This document shows positions 1 to 14,165 of a stretch of 64,000 bases of DNA, one piece after another. Both the position numbers and the translations under genes were made by a program. This DNA is from Euglena gracilis (taxonomy: Eukaryota; Euglenida; Euglenophyceae; Euglenales). The stretch covers positions 24,626,954 through 24,690,953 of the forward strand of contig CP154954.1 of the NCBI GenBank assembly GCA_039621445.1. Reading direction: 5' to 3'. The stretch's first letter is position 1. Each line of letters begins with the position of its first letter. The notes beneath the pieces are model-generated. The model worked only from the letters and a program-made list of their open reading frames with translations, had not been told where the DNA came from and did no database searches.

Positions 1-1743
1 CGGGGTGACTGGTTTTTTCAGAGTGACTGACTGGTTTTTAACCCGGACCCCCTCCCCCCCCGGGGGGGGGGGGGGTCGGCCAGGAGTAGGCAAAAGCGGC
101 TTGAGTGACCCCGGCGCCAAAGGCGCCGGAAATTTTTTTTTGGCCTAAAATGGCCTAAAGTGACTGGAAAGTGGCCGTTTTTCTGAGTGGCCGACCCCCC
201 CCCCCAGGGGTTAGTGACTGGTTTTTTTGAAAATGAGTGACTGACTGGTTTTTTTTAAAAAAAAAGTGGAGTGACCCCCCTCCTCCCCCCCGGGGGTCGG
301 TAAAAAATTGTATGGTCAGAAGACCCCACCCCGGGGGGGGGGGGGTCTGGGGCCGGACCCCGAGGGGGTCCCAGGCCGGAGGCCCAGGTATGGGTTTCGG
401 AGCAAAGCGCCGAAAATTTTTTGTGAAATTGTCAAGGCAGGCTGGGTCGGTGGGGGCCCCCCCCCGGAGTCTTAAAGAGAAGCCCGCCCCACTTGGCTTG
501 CCCACTGGAACAAGTGAGAGGGTGTTTAATTTCCATTTATTTTCAATTGGATTTTGGCTTTAAACTACTGCCCCCGGGGGGAGGGTGAACGACCCGGAAA
601 TTTGTCTTTCTGTCCAAAAAGGCCATACATCAAAGCATGTTGGTCAACGTCCAAAAAAGGTTCTTCTGTGCCTTCGGTGCCGAGTAGCCGGGTGGGGCGG
701 CATCCTGGTCTACTCCGCCCCCCCCCCCTGGGCCAAAAACCAGTCAGTCACTCCGAAAAAACCAGTCAGTCACCTCCCCCCGCACACACCTTAAGCAATG
801 GGCCCCCCCATGGAGGGATGAAGTGGTGAATGGATTTTGAAAAGCAATTGATTGGCTTTTTGAGAGAAGACAGTGACAGACCCCGGGGGGAGAGGGAGGG
901 AGAGACACGGTTGTGTTCACTGGTGAGGTGGAGATTCGTGACAAGCTTCCCCGGCAGGCCTGAACCCAAGGCACCAGAAACTTTTTTTCCGGTTTAATGC
1001 AATTCTCTGCGTTTTCCCCCCCATAGCTAGCATATGCGATTTTCCAAATTTCTCCGAAGGTGTGCCAAAGAAAAAAAGTTTCAATGTCTTGAGGAAATTG
1101 GGTAATTTGTGTGTGGTGGCTCTTTTTTCATGGATGGTTATATAGGAAGAAGGATTCTGCTTGCCCCCCCCCTCGGCCCTTGGACCTCCGGCGCTTGGCG
1201 CTTGGCTTGGCCTCCTTTCACGCAAACCTGTCCAAAATTTCGCCCTAAATTTTTTCTATCTTTGGCCCCATGTTGAATCGAAAACATTTGAATGGGACAA
1301 ATTGGCACCCAGCATTGAAAAAATTCTGGCCGTTGGTCCCAGAATCTTTGTTTGCTTTTCAAAGGTTTGACAGTTTTTCTGACTTTGCATGGATGCCAAC
1401 AACATCAACAACGTCCATTTTTTTGCATTTTTGGGGGGGGCATTCCACTCTGCATTTTTTGTGTATATTCGAAGCCCCTTCTCCGCCCTCCCAGGTCCTA
1501 AGAATTACTCTGCCTCCCCCCACTCACCCTCTCATTTTTGACCACAGTGGACATCACTTCCCAACCCACCCAACCCCACCCCCCTGCTGGTCCCTCCCCA
1601 GCAGCCATCGGCGCGTGCCGCCCCGTTTCTTTCTCAACTCGAGCCCAACGCTGTGCCCCCCCCCCACAGTGACTCCCGAAGCGGCTGGTCTTTGGACTGT
1701 GGTCGCTATGGGCAATGTCAGATTGCGGAACCAGTACCGCATA
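1..1743. other. Gene-free, poly-G/C-rich repeat DNA
   Basis: No convincing exon is visible. The stretch is made of G or C homopolymers, phrases of the type 'agtgactgactggtttttt' repeated in both orientations (start, 236-250, 735-770) and two copies of the GGCGC hairpin (111-129 and about 395-416). The same phrases return near 50.2-50.6 kb and 54.0 kb, which points to decayed dispersed elements. The open frames here are proline/glycine-rich artefacts of the homopolymers. Confidence 0.6.
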
Positions 1744-1823
1744 GGGGATGCTGACGCACGGTGTGCGGCACGGTGTGCACGGTGTGCCACACGGTGTGCC
1801 GCATACCGTGCGTCGGCATCCCC
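1744..1823. repeat. 80-bp foldback (near-perfect hairpin)
   Basis: The arms at 1744-1771 and 1796-1823 are 28 bp long and complementary except for two positions. They enclose a 24-bp loop rich in CGGTGTGC phrases. Transcribed, this would form a long stem. It could be a foldback mini-element or a small-RNA hairpin; no coding gene is evident around it. Confidence 0.75.
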
Positions 1824-2842
1824 ATGGCAGTGATGAGTACGACAGTGGCGGCAGCCCTGCCGCCGTTTTGTTCTACGTTTGTGTGAGTTTCTAATTTGGG
1901 TTTTCCAGTTTTGGTACCTGCACGCCGACGTGCCCCTGACCATCCATGTGGCTTCCACTCTACAGGGCGGGGGTAAACCAGTTTGGTTATCTATGGGCAG
2001 CCGAACTGCTTTTTGGCTTTCCACCTCCCCCTGCACTGTTGCTTTGTACTATGGAAAGCGACACAGCAAGATTTTCGATTGTACCGCTGCTTTGTGTGTG
2101 TCGCCTGGGGGGATAAATGATGACATGACGCCGACATGTTTTGCCTTGCGGTTTGCCAATTTCAGACACAAACAATGATGGTATTTTAATTTTTGGGGGG
2201 ATTTTTGAGCTCCAAAATGTAAATGCCAAATTGTACCAATTTACAATGTCGCGGAGCGCCGAAAGAGGATTTCTATTGTTTTTGGAGCCTGAAAAATGAT
2301 ATTTTTATGGTCCCGGGTCGGTTAAGGATAAGTCTAAATATAACCCCCCAAAGTTTGGTGGTGACTGAAGTGGCCATCGAGCACCTTTGACGATGCTGGG
2401 CAATGCTGGGTGATGCTTTCCTCTGCAGCCGGAGACCCACATCAAATCAAGCCAAAAGGCAAAGAGCAGCCAGGCCATGGGCCTGGGCCATTACGGCCAA
2501 CGGTTGCAGGCCCACTGGGGGCATCACTTTCCAGGCCCTGGGGGCCAGATGCTAACCAGCTGCAGCCCAGTGGGGCCTTACTACATGGCCCAGACCCAGG
2601 AGGACTCCCCAAAGGGAGGTCATTTTTTGCATAGCTTTAAAGGATGAAACCCACATTTTGGATCAATAAAGAATCATTTCCCTCAGATCTCTCATGTTAC
2701 ACCCATTTTGGCCATGGTTTGGAACAATTTTTGACAATTTGGGCAATTTTGTGATAATTTCTGTTCCCCCCCCCCTATGTCCAACGACCAGGTTTTGGAT
2801 AGTGCTGAGCTCTTTATAAGCGCGCCCCCACCCCTTCATTGA
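1824..2842. other. Gene-free spacer
   Basis: No recognisable gene is present. An open frame of 99 codons at 1879-2178 has ordinary amino-acid composition, but no motif or splice context supports it. Around 2785-2815 there is a phrase (caggttttgnatagtgctgagctctt) that recurs near 37898-37922, so part of this stretch is dispersed repeat. Confidence 0.45.
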
Positions 2843-3163
2843 CCCCGGCCCGGCGGCCCGAAGGCCCGGCAGCCCGGCGGCCCGACGGCCCGGCAGCCCG
2901 GCGGTCCGGCCGGAGGCCCGGCGGGCCCGGCCGGCGGCCCGGCGGGCCCGGCGGTCCGGCCGGCGGCCCGGCGGTCCGGCCGGCGGCCCGGCGGGCCCGG
3001 CGGTCCGGCCGGCGGCCCGGCGGCCCGGCCGGCGGCCCGGCGGTCCGGCCGGCGGCCCGGCGGGCCCGGCGGTCCGGCCGGCGGCCCGGCGGTCCGGCCG
3101 GCGGCCCGGCGGTTCGGCCGGCGGCCCAGCGGCCCGGCGGCCCGGTGGCCCGGCGGCCCGAAA
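2843..3163. repeat. GC-rich minisatellite, ~20-bp unit
   Basis: Tandem copies of GGCGGCCCGGCGGTCCGGCC and close variants fill this interval, with nearly 90% or more G+C by eye. All open frames through it are proline/alanine/glycine/arginine repeats on both strands and are not genes. Confidence 0.9.
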
Positions 3164-3189
3164 AACGCTCGTTTTCGGATCAAAGCCGT

Positions 3190-3940
3190 CTGGGGTCATG
3201 ATGGCCATCATGGGTCATGATGGCCATCCGGGGTCATGATGGCCATCCGGGGTCATGATGGCCATCCGGGGTCATGATGGCCATCATTGGTCATGATGAC
3301 CATCCAGGGTCATGATGGCCATCCGTGGTCATGATGGCCATCTGGGGTCATGATGGCCATCCGTGGCCATGATGGCCATCCGGGGTCATGATGGCCATCA
3401 TTGGTCAGGATGGCCATCATTGGTCATGATGGCCATCCGGGGTCATGATCCGGGGTCATGATGGCCATCATTGGTCATGATGGCCATCCAGGGTCATGAT
3501 GGCCATCCGGGGTCATCATGGCCATCATTGGTCATGATGGCCATCCGGGGTCATGATGGCCATCCGGGGTCATCATGGCCATCATTGGTCATGATGGCCA
3601 TCCGGGGTCATGATGGCCCTCCGGGGTCATGAGGGCCATCCGGGGTCATGATGGCCATCCGGGGCCATGATGGCCATCATTGGTCATGATGGCCATCCGG
3701 GGTCAAGATGGCCATCCGGGGCCATCCGGGGTCATGATGGTCATCCGGGGTCATGATGGCCATCCGGGGTCATGATGGCCATCATTGGTCATGATGGCCA
3801 TCCGGGGTCATGATGGCCATCATTGGTCATGATGGCCATCCGTGGCCATGATGGCCATCCGTGGTCATGATGGCCATCATTGGTCATGATGGCCATCCGG
3901 GGTCATGATGGCCATCCGGGGTCATGATGGCCATCAATGG
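3190..3940. repeat. 19-bp minisatellite array (~39 units)
   Basis: The unit is GGTCATGATGGCCATCCGG with a common variant in which CCGG is replaced by ATT. The two unit types are interspersed in a partly regular order, indicating higher-order expansion. TGATGGCCATCA within it is near-palindromic. Confidence 0.92.
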
Positions 3941-4131
3941 GTCGGCGGTCCAAAACGGGGCGCTGGCGGGTCGAAAAACGCTCGTTTTCGGCTCAAAAAC
4001 AGTTTTTCTGGGTCCGGGAGGACCCAGACCCAGGAGGACCCAAAATTTTCAGCGCGAAGCGCCGGAAGGGAAAAATTGGGCATTTTTGGGTGGGTTGGGA
4101 CCCGGGTACCCACCAACTTTCTTTTGACCCC
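3941..4131. repeat. Single copy of the CGAAAAACGCTC repeat unit
   Basis: This stretch matches the unit of the tandem array at 38105-38640: 'ggtccaaaacggggcgctggcgggtcgaaaaacgctc' followed by a reference to 'cagtttttctgggtccggg' (split here for length). It contains a GGCGC-type hairpin at 4050-4066. It directly abuts the 19-bp array, so the array may have grown inside this repeat. Confidence 0.7.
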
Positions 4132-4245
4132 ATGTCCAATGACCACCCCCCCCCCCGGTCAGAGGACACCTTTTTGGTCACTACCCTATGTCCAACGACC
4201 ACCCCCCCCCCGGTCAGAGGATAGAGGTTACCGGTCATTGGACAT
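4132..4245. mobile_element. Short MITE-like element with 13-bp inverted ends
   Basis: ATGTCCAATGACC at 4132-4144 is exactly the reverse complement of 4233-4245. A second internal copy of the phrase lies near 4190, and a diverged relative lies at 47461-47590 (same 'gtccaacgacc' and 'ggaggacacctttttggtca' phrases). It has no coding capacity. Confidence 0.6.
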
Positions 4246-6030
4246 AGGGGGGGTAAGATTTTAGGCTGATTTGGATCAATATCAGCAATTTTATGGCATT
4301 TTAGGCCATTTTATGCCGTTTCGGTAGTCTTGGGTCATTGTTCACGATCTTTGCGGACATTGTGAGCCATTTTGGGGATGTTTGAGGTCATTTCGAGCCA
4401 TTTTTGGTCATTTTGGTCGCTACCATTTTATCTCATTTGTTTTTGGGCTTTTGGGGCATTTTGGTTCAGTTTATAACCAGGATGCAGATCCTGGAATAGT
4501 TGCACCGAGCATCCATTCCATCCAACATCCACTACACCAAATCCAGTTTCTGCAATCCCTGCATCGTCCAGCATCTGCATCCACTGCCTCGAATCCGATA
4601 TCTTCATCCACTGCATCGGCTCCAGTATCTGCATCCAGTCCATCCTCCCATCCACTCCCGTGTCCACTCCATCAATTCCGCTTTAGTACTGGTGCGAGGA
4701 AGACCAAGAGGGGAAGAAGCTTGTGGCTGGATGAATTTGGGCAAAAGTGAACAAAAGGACAAAAGAACAAAAGTAGCCAAAAGTGACCATGGCCAAAAGT
4801 GGATGAAATTGGGCAAATGGTCAAAAGTGGACAAAAGTGGATGCAGTGTATGCGGTATTTGAGTGAATGCAGGTATTGGAGGTACACCACCAAGGGCTTC
4901 ATTAACAATGTGGGCGATGCTGGGCCAATGACAGGGCTGCTCGTGGCCATCCAAATCCAAAATTGCTGTTTTTGAGAGATCAACAAGTCTGCTGGTTTTG
5001 AATCGAAAACGTCCCAAGCGGCTCGCAGCGGAACAGCTCCCACCCAGTCGCCCGGCATCTGCTCACTTGCCACAACGCCCTGCCCTCAGTGCCTCCCCAG
5101 CCCCTGCACCAGGGGCAAACTTCCAGCCCCACGCTCTCCTTTTCATCTAGTGTCACAATAGTTCTCTGCTGTATCGCTCAGAGGTTTCTGTACTCCATTC
5201 AGAAGCATCTGGCCATTCATCACAAGCCCAGATTTGATTTCTGTTTGTGATTGGGGTTTGGAGTTTGGAGAGAAGCCACCTAGCAACCTACGTAACTGCA
5301 TTCCGGGCACATCTTGGGTAATTCACAAGATAGTTCGCTTAGTTTTGTGTTACAGCTTGTGATTTTTTAGAGTCATCACCCTTTTTTCCCTGCGTGTGCC
5401 TTCATCCAAGACACAGTCTGTCATTGAACAATCCTGTCCAGATATTTTTTTTTAAATTTTGGTGACCCGGGGGGGGGTCTGGTCCCTCCCCCTCCCCCAG
5501 GGGGTGGGGGTCAGCCAAGTGGATAACCCCCTGGGAGGTTTCCTTTGTTTTCGGCACTTCTTGCCGAAAACAAAATTTGAACCCCAAAATTGACCCCCAA
5601 AAGGTGGCCCTCACAAGCCCCCCCCTCCAAATTGAGACTAGAGGCTTTGAAAGACCCGGGAGGGGGACCATTCCTTGCTCACCGACCTCCCCCCGGGGGG
5701 GGGTCACTTTCCACTTCAAAAGTCCGGTCAGCACTTTTCGCAACCTTGGCCTCGTTGTTAAAATGTTTGGTTTATTCCGTGCACAGAACCCGGAGGAGAG
5801 GTATGTCATTTCCATCCTCTTTTTTTTGTCAGTCCGTGAGGTAAATCTCCTGCTCAGGATCACAAAACAACGCCACGCTCCCCCCAGCTGCTTCCGCCAG
5901 CCACCTGCATCTTTCCTCCGTCAGTTTCCCCCTGTCCTGAATCGCCCTGGTGTTTGTGACCAATGACACGCCCTCCCAACGGTACCCAGTGGCAGAGGGC
6001 CCCGGCTGCCCGTTTCTACCAGTTGTTTGT

Positions 6031-6071
<41 letters not shown>

Positions 6072-7080
6072 GGTGGGTGGGTGGGTCTTACCGCCTGGTC
6101 GTCTGTCTCTGTCTGCCAAGGCTGTTGGCTTTGAGGTTGTATGGATGTGCTGCATGGACAATCCCTCCAAATGGACGCTGAAGTTTGGAATAAATTCAGG
6201 GAAATCCCATGGTGAATCCCCTCAGTGCACAGAAAGGCCAATGCAGGATTCAATTTATGTGGGGGGTCCCCCACCCTGGACCAGACGGACCCCCCTGCCC
6301 ACCTTCCAAGGGTGGATCTGGACCGACCTGGGGGGGAACCTGGGACCCCCCCAAAAAAGCTTCAATCTTTTCTACCGGCGCATCGCGCCGAAATCTTGTC
6401 TGCATTTTTTTTGACATCTGTCACCCAATAAGGTGGGCTCCCCACCCTCCCCTCCTGGATCGGTCCAACCCCCCCACCTGCCCTTTTATCGAACCCATAT
6501 ATCGTGTCAGCAGCAGGCTTCTGCTTAAGGGTCGAAGAACCCAGAGGGGGCTGGAATGCAGCTAATCCAAATTTGAACGGTAAAAATCCTGGTGGACCCC
6601 CCAGGGACTCCCAGCATGGCTAGCCAATGGAAGTTTTTTTTTTTGAGCCCCCAAAATCTGCCAAAATTTGCTCATTGTTGGCTCTTTTTTTTTAAACACC
6701 ATACATACCCTATTTTCACCTCGGCACCCAGCGCTGGATATTTTTTCCATTCGGGGAGAGCTCAGGACTCCAGCTCAGGAGGGGGGTCTACCTTGTGGCT
6801 TTTTTGCAATGACTAGCAAATTGGGTAGGTAGTGGACCCCCAGGATATTTAAGCAAAGCCTAGTCTGCAGTGCTTTTTGTGGAATATTTCCACCTGAAAT
6901 GCACCCTCACCAGATTTTGTGCCATCAGTTCAGGGACGGATATTCTCGACCAATGCATGGAAGTGCTGCTTCAGGGGATGGTCTTGGGGATGGTTGGATT
7001 ATATTAAACTAGCTTAAAGTAAATTGAATTAAATAATTACTTATGTTAAATCATTAAAATATAAATTAAACGAGATTAAA
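4246..7080. other. Gene-free repeat-rich spacer
   Basis: I see no reliable gene. Around 4280-4460 and 4740-4850 there are tandem 'ggccatttt' and 'ccaaaagtg' phrases that recur near 55.4-55.5 kb. A (TG)n tract lies at 6034-6069. At about 6244-6497 is a degenerate relative of the CAGGGTTCGATATAAGGAG MITE family (caggattcaatttatg at the left, ttttatcgaaccc at the right) with a GGCGC hairpin at 6375-6392. Confidence 0.5.
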
Positions 7081-7506
7081 TAATTACCCCCCTCCCTAGT
7101 CGTACGACCACCCCTCATCTATGACCACCCCCCGGTCACAGGTTGCAGGTCATGGGGGTGTTATGACCACCCCCCCCCCCGGTCACAGGTTGCAGGTTGC
7201 GAAAAATTTAACCCCCAAAAATAAGTCCCCCTCCTGGCCGGTCCGAGCAAAAATCCATGAAATGGACCCCCCCCAAAATAAGGTCCCCCCTGCCGGCGCG
7301 AAGCGCCGGATTTTTGAAAAATGGGACATTTTGGGGGGGTAAATCTGCCATTTTGGGACAGTTTTCACACACTTCTACGACCGCCCCCTCATCTATGACC
7401 ACCCCCCGGTCACAGGTTGCAGGTTATGGGGGTGTTATGACCACCCCCCCCCCCGGTCACAGGTTGCAGGAACCCGGTCATACGACTAGGGGGGGGGGGG
7501 TAATTA
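7081..7506. mobile_element. ~425-bp MITE with ~28-bp terminal inverted repeats
   Basis: The left end (7081-7109) reads TAATTACCCCCC...TAGTCGTACGACC and the right end (7476-7506) is its reverse complement with one internal substitution plus G-run length differences. Inside are two copies of a block containing 'gaccaccccccggtcacagg' (7120-7198 and 7398-7470) and a GGCGC hairpin at 7292-7310. TAATTA at both outer edges could be target duplication or part of the ends. Confidence 0.75.
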
Positions 7507-9767
7507 ATTGAATTAATTTAATTAAATTGAATTGAATTGAATTGAATTGAATTTGCCCGTGTCCAGAGCATGCACTGGGGCCAATTTGGGTGTCGATCAC
7601 CCCAAGATTGCCGTGAAGGCAACGGAGGCATGAGAAGCTGAGAAAGAAAGGGACCCCCTGCAAGCTCTTCCACTCCCCTCCCCCGCACCTCCGCGCTCCT
7701 TCCCTCCACGACTCGCCCTCACCCTCGGCGGCCACGCATCCCCTCCCTGCGGGTTGGAGCTCGCCAGCTTGACCGCGGCCCTCTGTTGTGCAGTGCGGCC
7801 CGAAATGCCTGTTTTGGAGGTGGATTTCGTGACTCGACTATTTTGAATGGTTTCTTATAAGCGTTGGTCAGACAAACCGGGTGGGGAACGTGACAAGCAA
7901 ACCGTGGTGCTGTCTGGCTCAGCACCGCAGCAATAGAAGCCCACCTCCGATGGATACGCAGGGGCCACTGCAAGTGGAGGGTCTAAATAGCGGCCCCTCC
8001 TCCCCAGAACAGAACGGGAATCGGCCGAACAGCCAGGGTGGTGGGTGGGGGGGGGGGGGGGGGGGGGTCGACCTCTCCCCGTATTTCCGAGAGCACCAAT
8101 TTCCGAGACCCGAAAAAAATTTTCCGGCGCCTTCGGCACCGGGTGTTTTTTTTTTTGACCCATTCTGGGACCCATATAGGGGGTTCCCCCAGAAACACCC
8201 AAAACCCCATTTTTTCATACTTTCCAAAAACTCAACGTTTTCTCAAAATGTAGATTTTGAGTGGTTTTTGAAGCAAAAAATGCCATTGAAAGTCCAAATA
8301 AAATTCAAACGGAAAAAGTGTCAGTAAAATTTGATTGTGCCAAAATTTTGTCCACTTTTTTTTACCTTCGTTTTTTTTTCACCCCCCCCCTCCTGAAAAC
8401 TACCATTTTTTAACCCTGAATTTTTTGTAAAAAAAATGTGGTTTTCCATTAAAAAATCATGTGTTTTGGGTTCATTTTTTCAAAAAAAAATTCTAAAGTT
8501 TTCCCGGCCAAAATTCCCGTTTTCCCGAAATCGGTGTATATGCTGTGGTGGGGGGGGGGTCGACCCACCTCCCACCTCCCGGGTTGGGGGGGGGGGGGTT
8601 GACCACCTCCCCCCACCAGGCCTTCCCGTTCTGCCCGCTCCTCCCCCCGCCACCAGAGGTGGCGGTCAACTCCAGGCACACCCGCAATTCAATTTGGGGG
8701 GGACAGGGCAGTGGGGGTTTGCGGGGTGTTGGCCAATGGCCCCCCTCGCCCAGCGCCGCAAAGGGTCGCCGCCCCGCCTGGCTCGACGGCTCGCCCGACA
8801 CGATGCACTGCCGCCCCCTGCCAGTCCCCTCTGACCCCCCGGATGGCCCCAGCGCCCTCTCCCCCAGCACGGCACGGCATGGGGTGGCTTGGCAGGGCGT
8901 GGGGAGAGGGGGAAGGGGGGCAGGGGGGGAGGTGCCCGGTCGGCCGAGTGCGCCATCAGCACCTGGCCTGGGCCAGCGACCTGCCATTCGACTTTGGACA
9001 GTTTGTGCTGTTTTGTCTGTGTGTGTTGTGTTTTTTTTTTGTTTTTATTTATTTGCCCTTTTTTGGAAAACCTTATTGTGGAAGTTGACGTACAAACAAA
9101 ATGGTCGAACATTTGAACATGAGGAAGTAGGCCGCATAACGTTGTGATCCAATGTAGTGCATGCGTGTCCCATGCAGCGCCGGTGCCATCCCCAGTAGTG
9201 CCGGAACCCCCTCCCTCCCCTGCGACGCCAGGGGCCTGCCTGCTGCCGTGGCCACCGGTCGCTGAGCCGCTCTCTCTCTCCCCCCCCCCCATCCCCTGCA
9301 CTGGGCCACTGCTGCCACGGACTGGTAGTTCGGTCCGGCGGGCAACCCGGCCAAGATGGGTCCCCCGAGGAGCACGGCGCCGGCTGCCACTTGGCTTCAT
9401 GTGGGCGTGTTGCGCTGTCCAGTGCTGCGGGGTGTGTTGTGCCTCCAGAGAAGGGGTATGAAATTGAAGACCTTTTGTTGATTTCGAAAAAATCTGTGGG
9501 TTTGTGTGATTGAGTGTGAGGAGTGAGCGAGTGAGTGAGTGATTGAATGAGTATGTCTCTGTGCGTGCTTTCCCTTTTCTTTTGCATTTTGGTGATTTTT
9601 TCTGCATTCTGGGGGGGGAAATGGGAGTGAACGCGAAGTCTCATTTTTATTTTGTATTTCCAATGTGGTTTTTGTTGTGTCCAACTTTAAAAACATTTTC
9701 CTTTTTTTGAATCTTTGGACAAATGAATTGATGGGTATTTTATCAGCGGCGTTGCTTGCATCGGGCT
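7507..9767. other. Gene-poor stretch with GC islands
   Basis: The left part is ATTGA/ATTAA-rich. A GGCGC hairpin lies at 8124-8143. GC islands at about 8740-8990 and 9180-9420 have open frames on both strands, but no frame is favoured by composition, motif or splice signals, so I do not call exons. Confidence 0.4.
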
Positions 9768-9784
9768 CAAACAATAATAATAAT

Positions 9785-9868
<84 letters not shown>

Positions 9869-9869
9869 G

Positions 9870-9914
<45 letters not shown>

Positions 9915-9928
9915 AATAATAATAATTC

Positions 9929-9972
<44 letters not shown>

Positions 9973-9977
9973 GTAAC

Positions 9978-10022
<45 letters not shown>
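9768..10022. repeat. (AAT)n/(AAC)n trinucleotide microsatellite
   Basis: Uninterrupted runs of AAT/TAA switch to AAC about a third of the way through, then back. It directly precedes the 10073-12237 element. The isoleucine/asparagine/leucine frames through it are not genes. Confidence 0.97.
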
Positions 10023-10024
<2 letters not shown>

Positions 10025-10072
10025 GTGTGCCATACGGCAGTCAGTATTTCTGTTAAAACAGAAATGAAGGGG

Positions 10073-12440
<2,368 letters not shown>

Positions 12441-13880
12441 ACCCACCATCCACCCCCCTCTCCCCACCAAACTCAAACCACCCTCAAAATACTAAAGGTG
12501 TTGTAATATCCCCTGCACGTATTGTATTTTCCCCCCTGCTTGGAGGTGTTCCTCCTCACACCCAAATTTAACGCTCATATTGACCACCCACCTTTGCATC
12601 ATTTAACGTAAAACCCCCTGGTGGGAGTCCTGGCTGGACCCCCCCCCCTGGCGGGTCCGTGCAAGGTGCAGGCTTTGGGTAAACCCCCCAAAAATGAGAC
12701 CCCCCCCAAAAATAAGCCCCTCCCCAAAAAAAGTAAGACACCGCCCGTGTTGATCGAGTTAAAATTCCGAAAAAGCCCCCCCCCCCCCCAAACCCCCATG
12801 ACAGTGCAAAGAAGACGGAGAATTGTTTCTCTAAAAAAAAAGCCAAAACCCCAATTCAACAAACCCCAAAAATCAGACCCAGGTCTTATTTTTTGGGTCC
12901 ATTTGCTGGAAACCTCCAGGGGGTGATGTTATTTTGGGAGGGTCTATTTTGGGTTTTTTCCCTCGACCGACCTGGGCCCGAAAAAGCATCATTTTTCGAA
13001 AAGAAACAGAATTTGGTGTTTTTATTTTGAAGGAAAATTTTGTTCCCTCAGCAATTCGCGCCACATGTAAATTTGCACACATTAACATTTTACCATGCTT
13101 TTGGGACTCAAAAATCCAAAATTTTCTGAAATTTCATCATTTTCCGGTCCGAAATTGTGGTTTTTGGTGATTTTTCAGGGAAAATTTTCACCGTCCTCAG
13201 CGCCGTCGGGGAGGTTTTGTTTTGGGGGACTTATTTTAGATTTTCGCTTGGTCGGCCCGGGTCTTATTTTTGGGGGGTCTTATTTGAGGGGGGGGGGGGG
13301 GGCTTATTTTGGGGGGGTACCCAAAATGAGATTTTTCAATGACATTTCACCAATTTTTTAATTTTTTAAAGTGCCAAAAATGTGGTAAATGTCAAATTAC
13401 ACCAATTATGAAAAAATGATGTTTTTTTCTAGGCCCAGGTCAGAAGAAAAAATCCAGGGAATAAGACCCCCCTGGAAGTTTCCAGCAACCCAAAAACAAG
13501 GCCCAGGCCTTATTTTGGGGGGGGGTCATGGGCCTCTGCCACGAAGCGCCTGACATGATCTGATTTTGGGGAGTTCTGCGCAGGAGGGGGGGTCCACCCG
13601 GGCTGGCTTGGTGGGATGGACCTTCCCTGGGGGTCTTTGAAAGAAGCCTGCACGCAGAAGTATTTTTCATCTTTTTCTATTTTTTGAATATTTCATTTTT
13701 TTTGCATTTTCCTCCTACGGGTTTTCAACATGAATATAAAACAATGGATTGCCTCAGAAAAATTCGCATTTTGACCAAATTTTTCCCCCGCGAGCAATCT
13801 CGGCATAAATTTTTTGTGATTGGCACCGTAAAATACATATTTTTTTTCATTTTTCAGACGTGGCCCGCGTACAAAAATGG
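12441..13880. repeat. Dispersed 'AAATAAGACC' repeat copies, no gene
   Basis: The block at 12868-13010 (gacccaggtcttattttttg, then ttgctggaaacctccagggg, then a 'gggcccgaaaaagcatcatt' phrase) is repeated at 19933-20085. A shorter inverted copy lies at about 13440-13525. Runs of 'cccccaaaataagcccc' type phrases occur in both orientations (12690-12740; 13255-13335). No exon is supported. Confidence 0.6.
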
Positions 13881-13884
13881 TTGC

Positions 13885-14165
13885 CTAGCGGAGCCTCCTA
13901 AGGTAACCAGCGTCCACGGAGGCTCCGTGGAGGGTAAGGTAACCAGAAATTAGGATTTCACATTTGCTGGGACCCATGGGGTTGAATGCCCAAGAAGAAG
14001 GGCGGTCCCTGAATGGAAAAAAAAAGCCAGTCAGAATGCCCACATTCAACTGAGCATCCACAGGGGGAAAAAAGGGCGAAAATGAGATTCTTGTTTGAGA
14101 AAAATCTCTGGTGAAAACAGGTTGTCGTTTGATTTCCAGCATCCTTGGACCATCGTCAATCCACC
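13885..14165. repeat. Left arm of a large inverted-repeat pair
   Basis: The reverse complement of about 13985-14165 closely matches 15850-16030. Shared phrases include ggtggattgrcgatggtcca, ctggaaatcaa, aacgacaacctgttttcacc, gatgctgagttgaatgtggg and gactgcccttct. Outside this body are CCTCCGNGGAGG-type palindromes and 'ggtaacc' phrases in both arms. No coding frame is shared by the arms. Confidence 0.75.

Noticed and set aside
9756-10067. Poly-isoleucine/asparagine open frame
   Set aside because: It is a translation of an AAT/AAC microsatellite.
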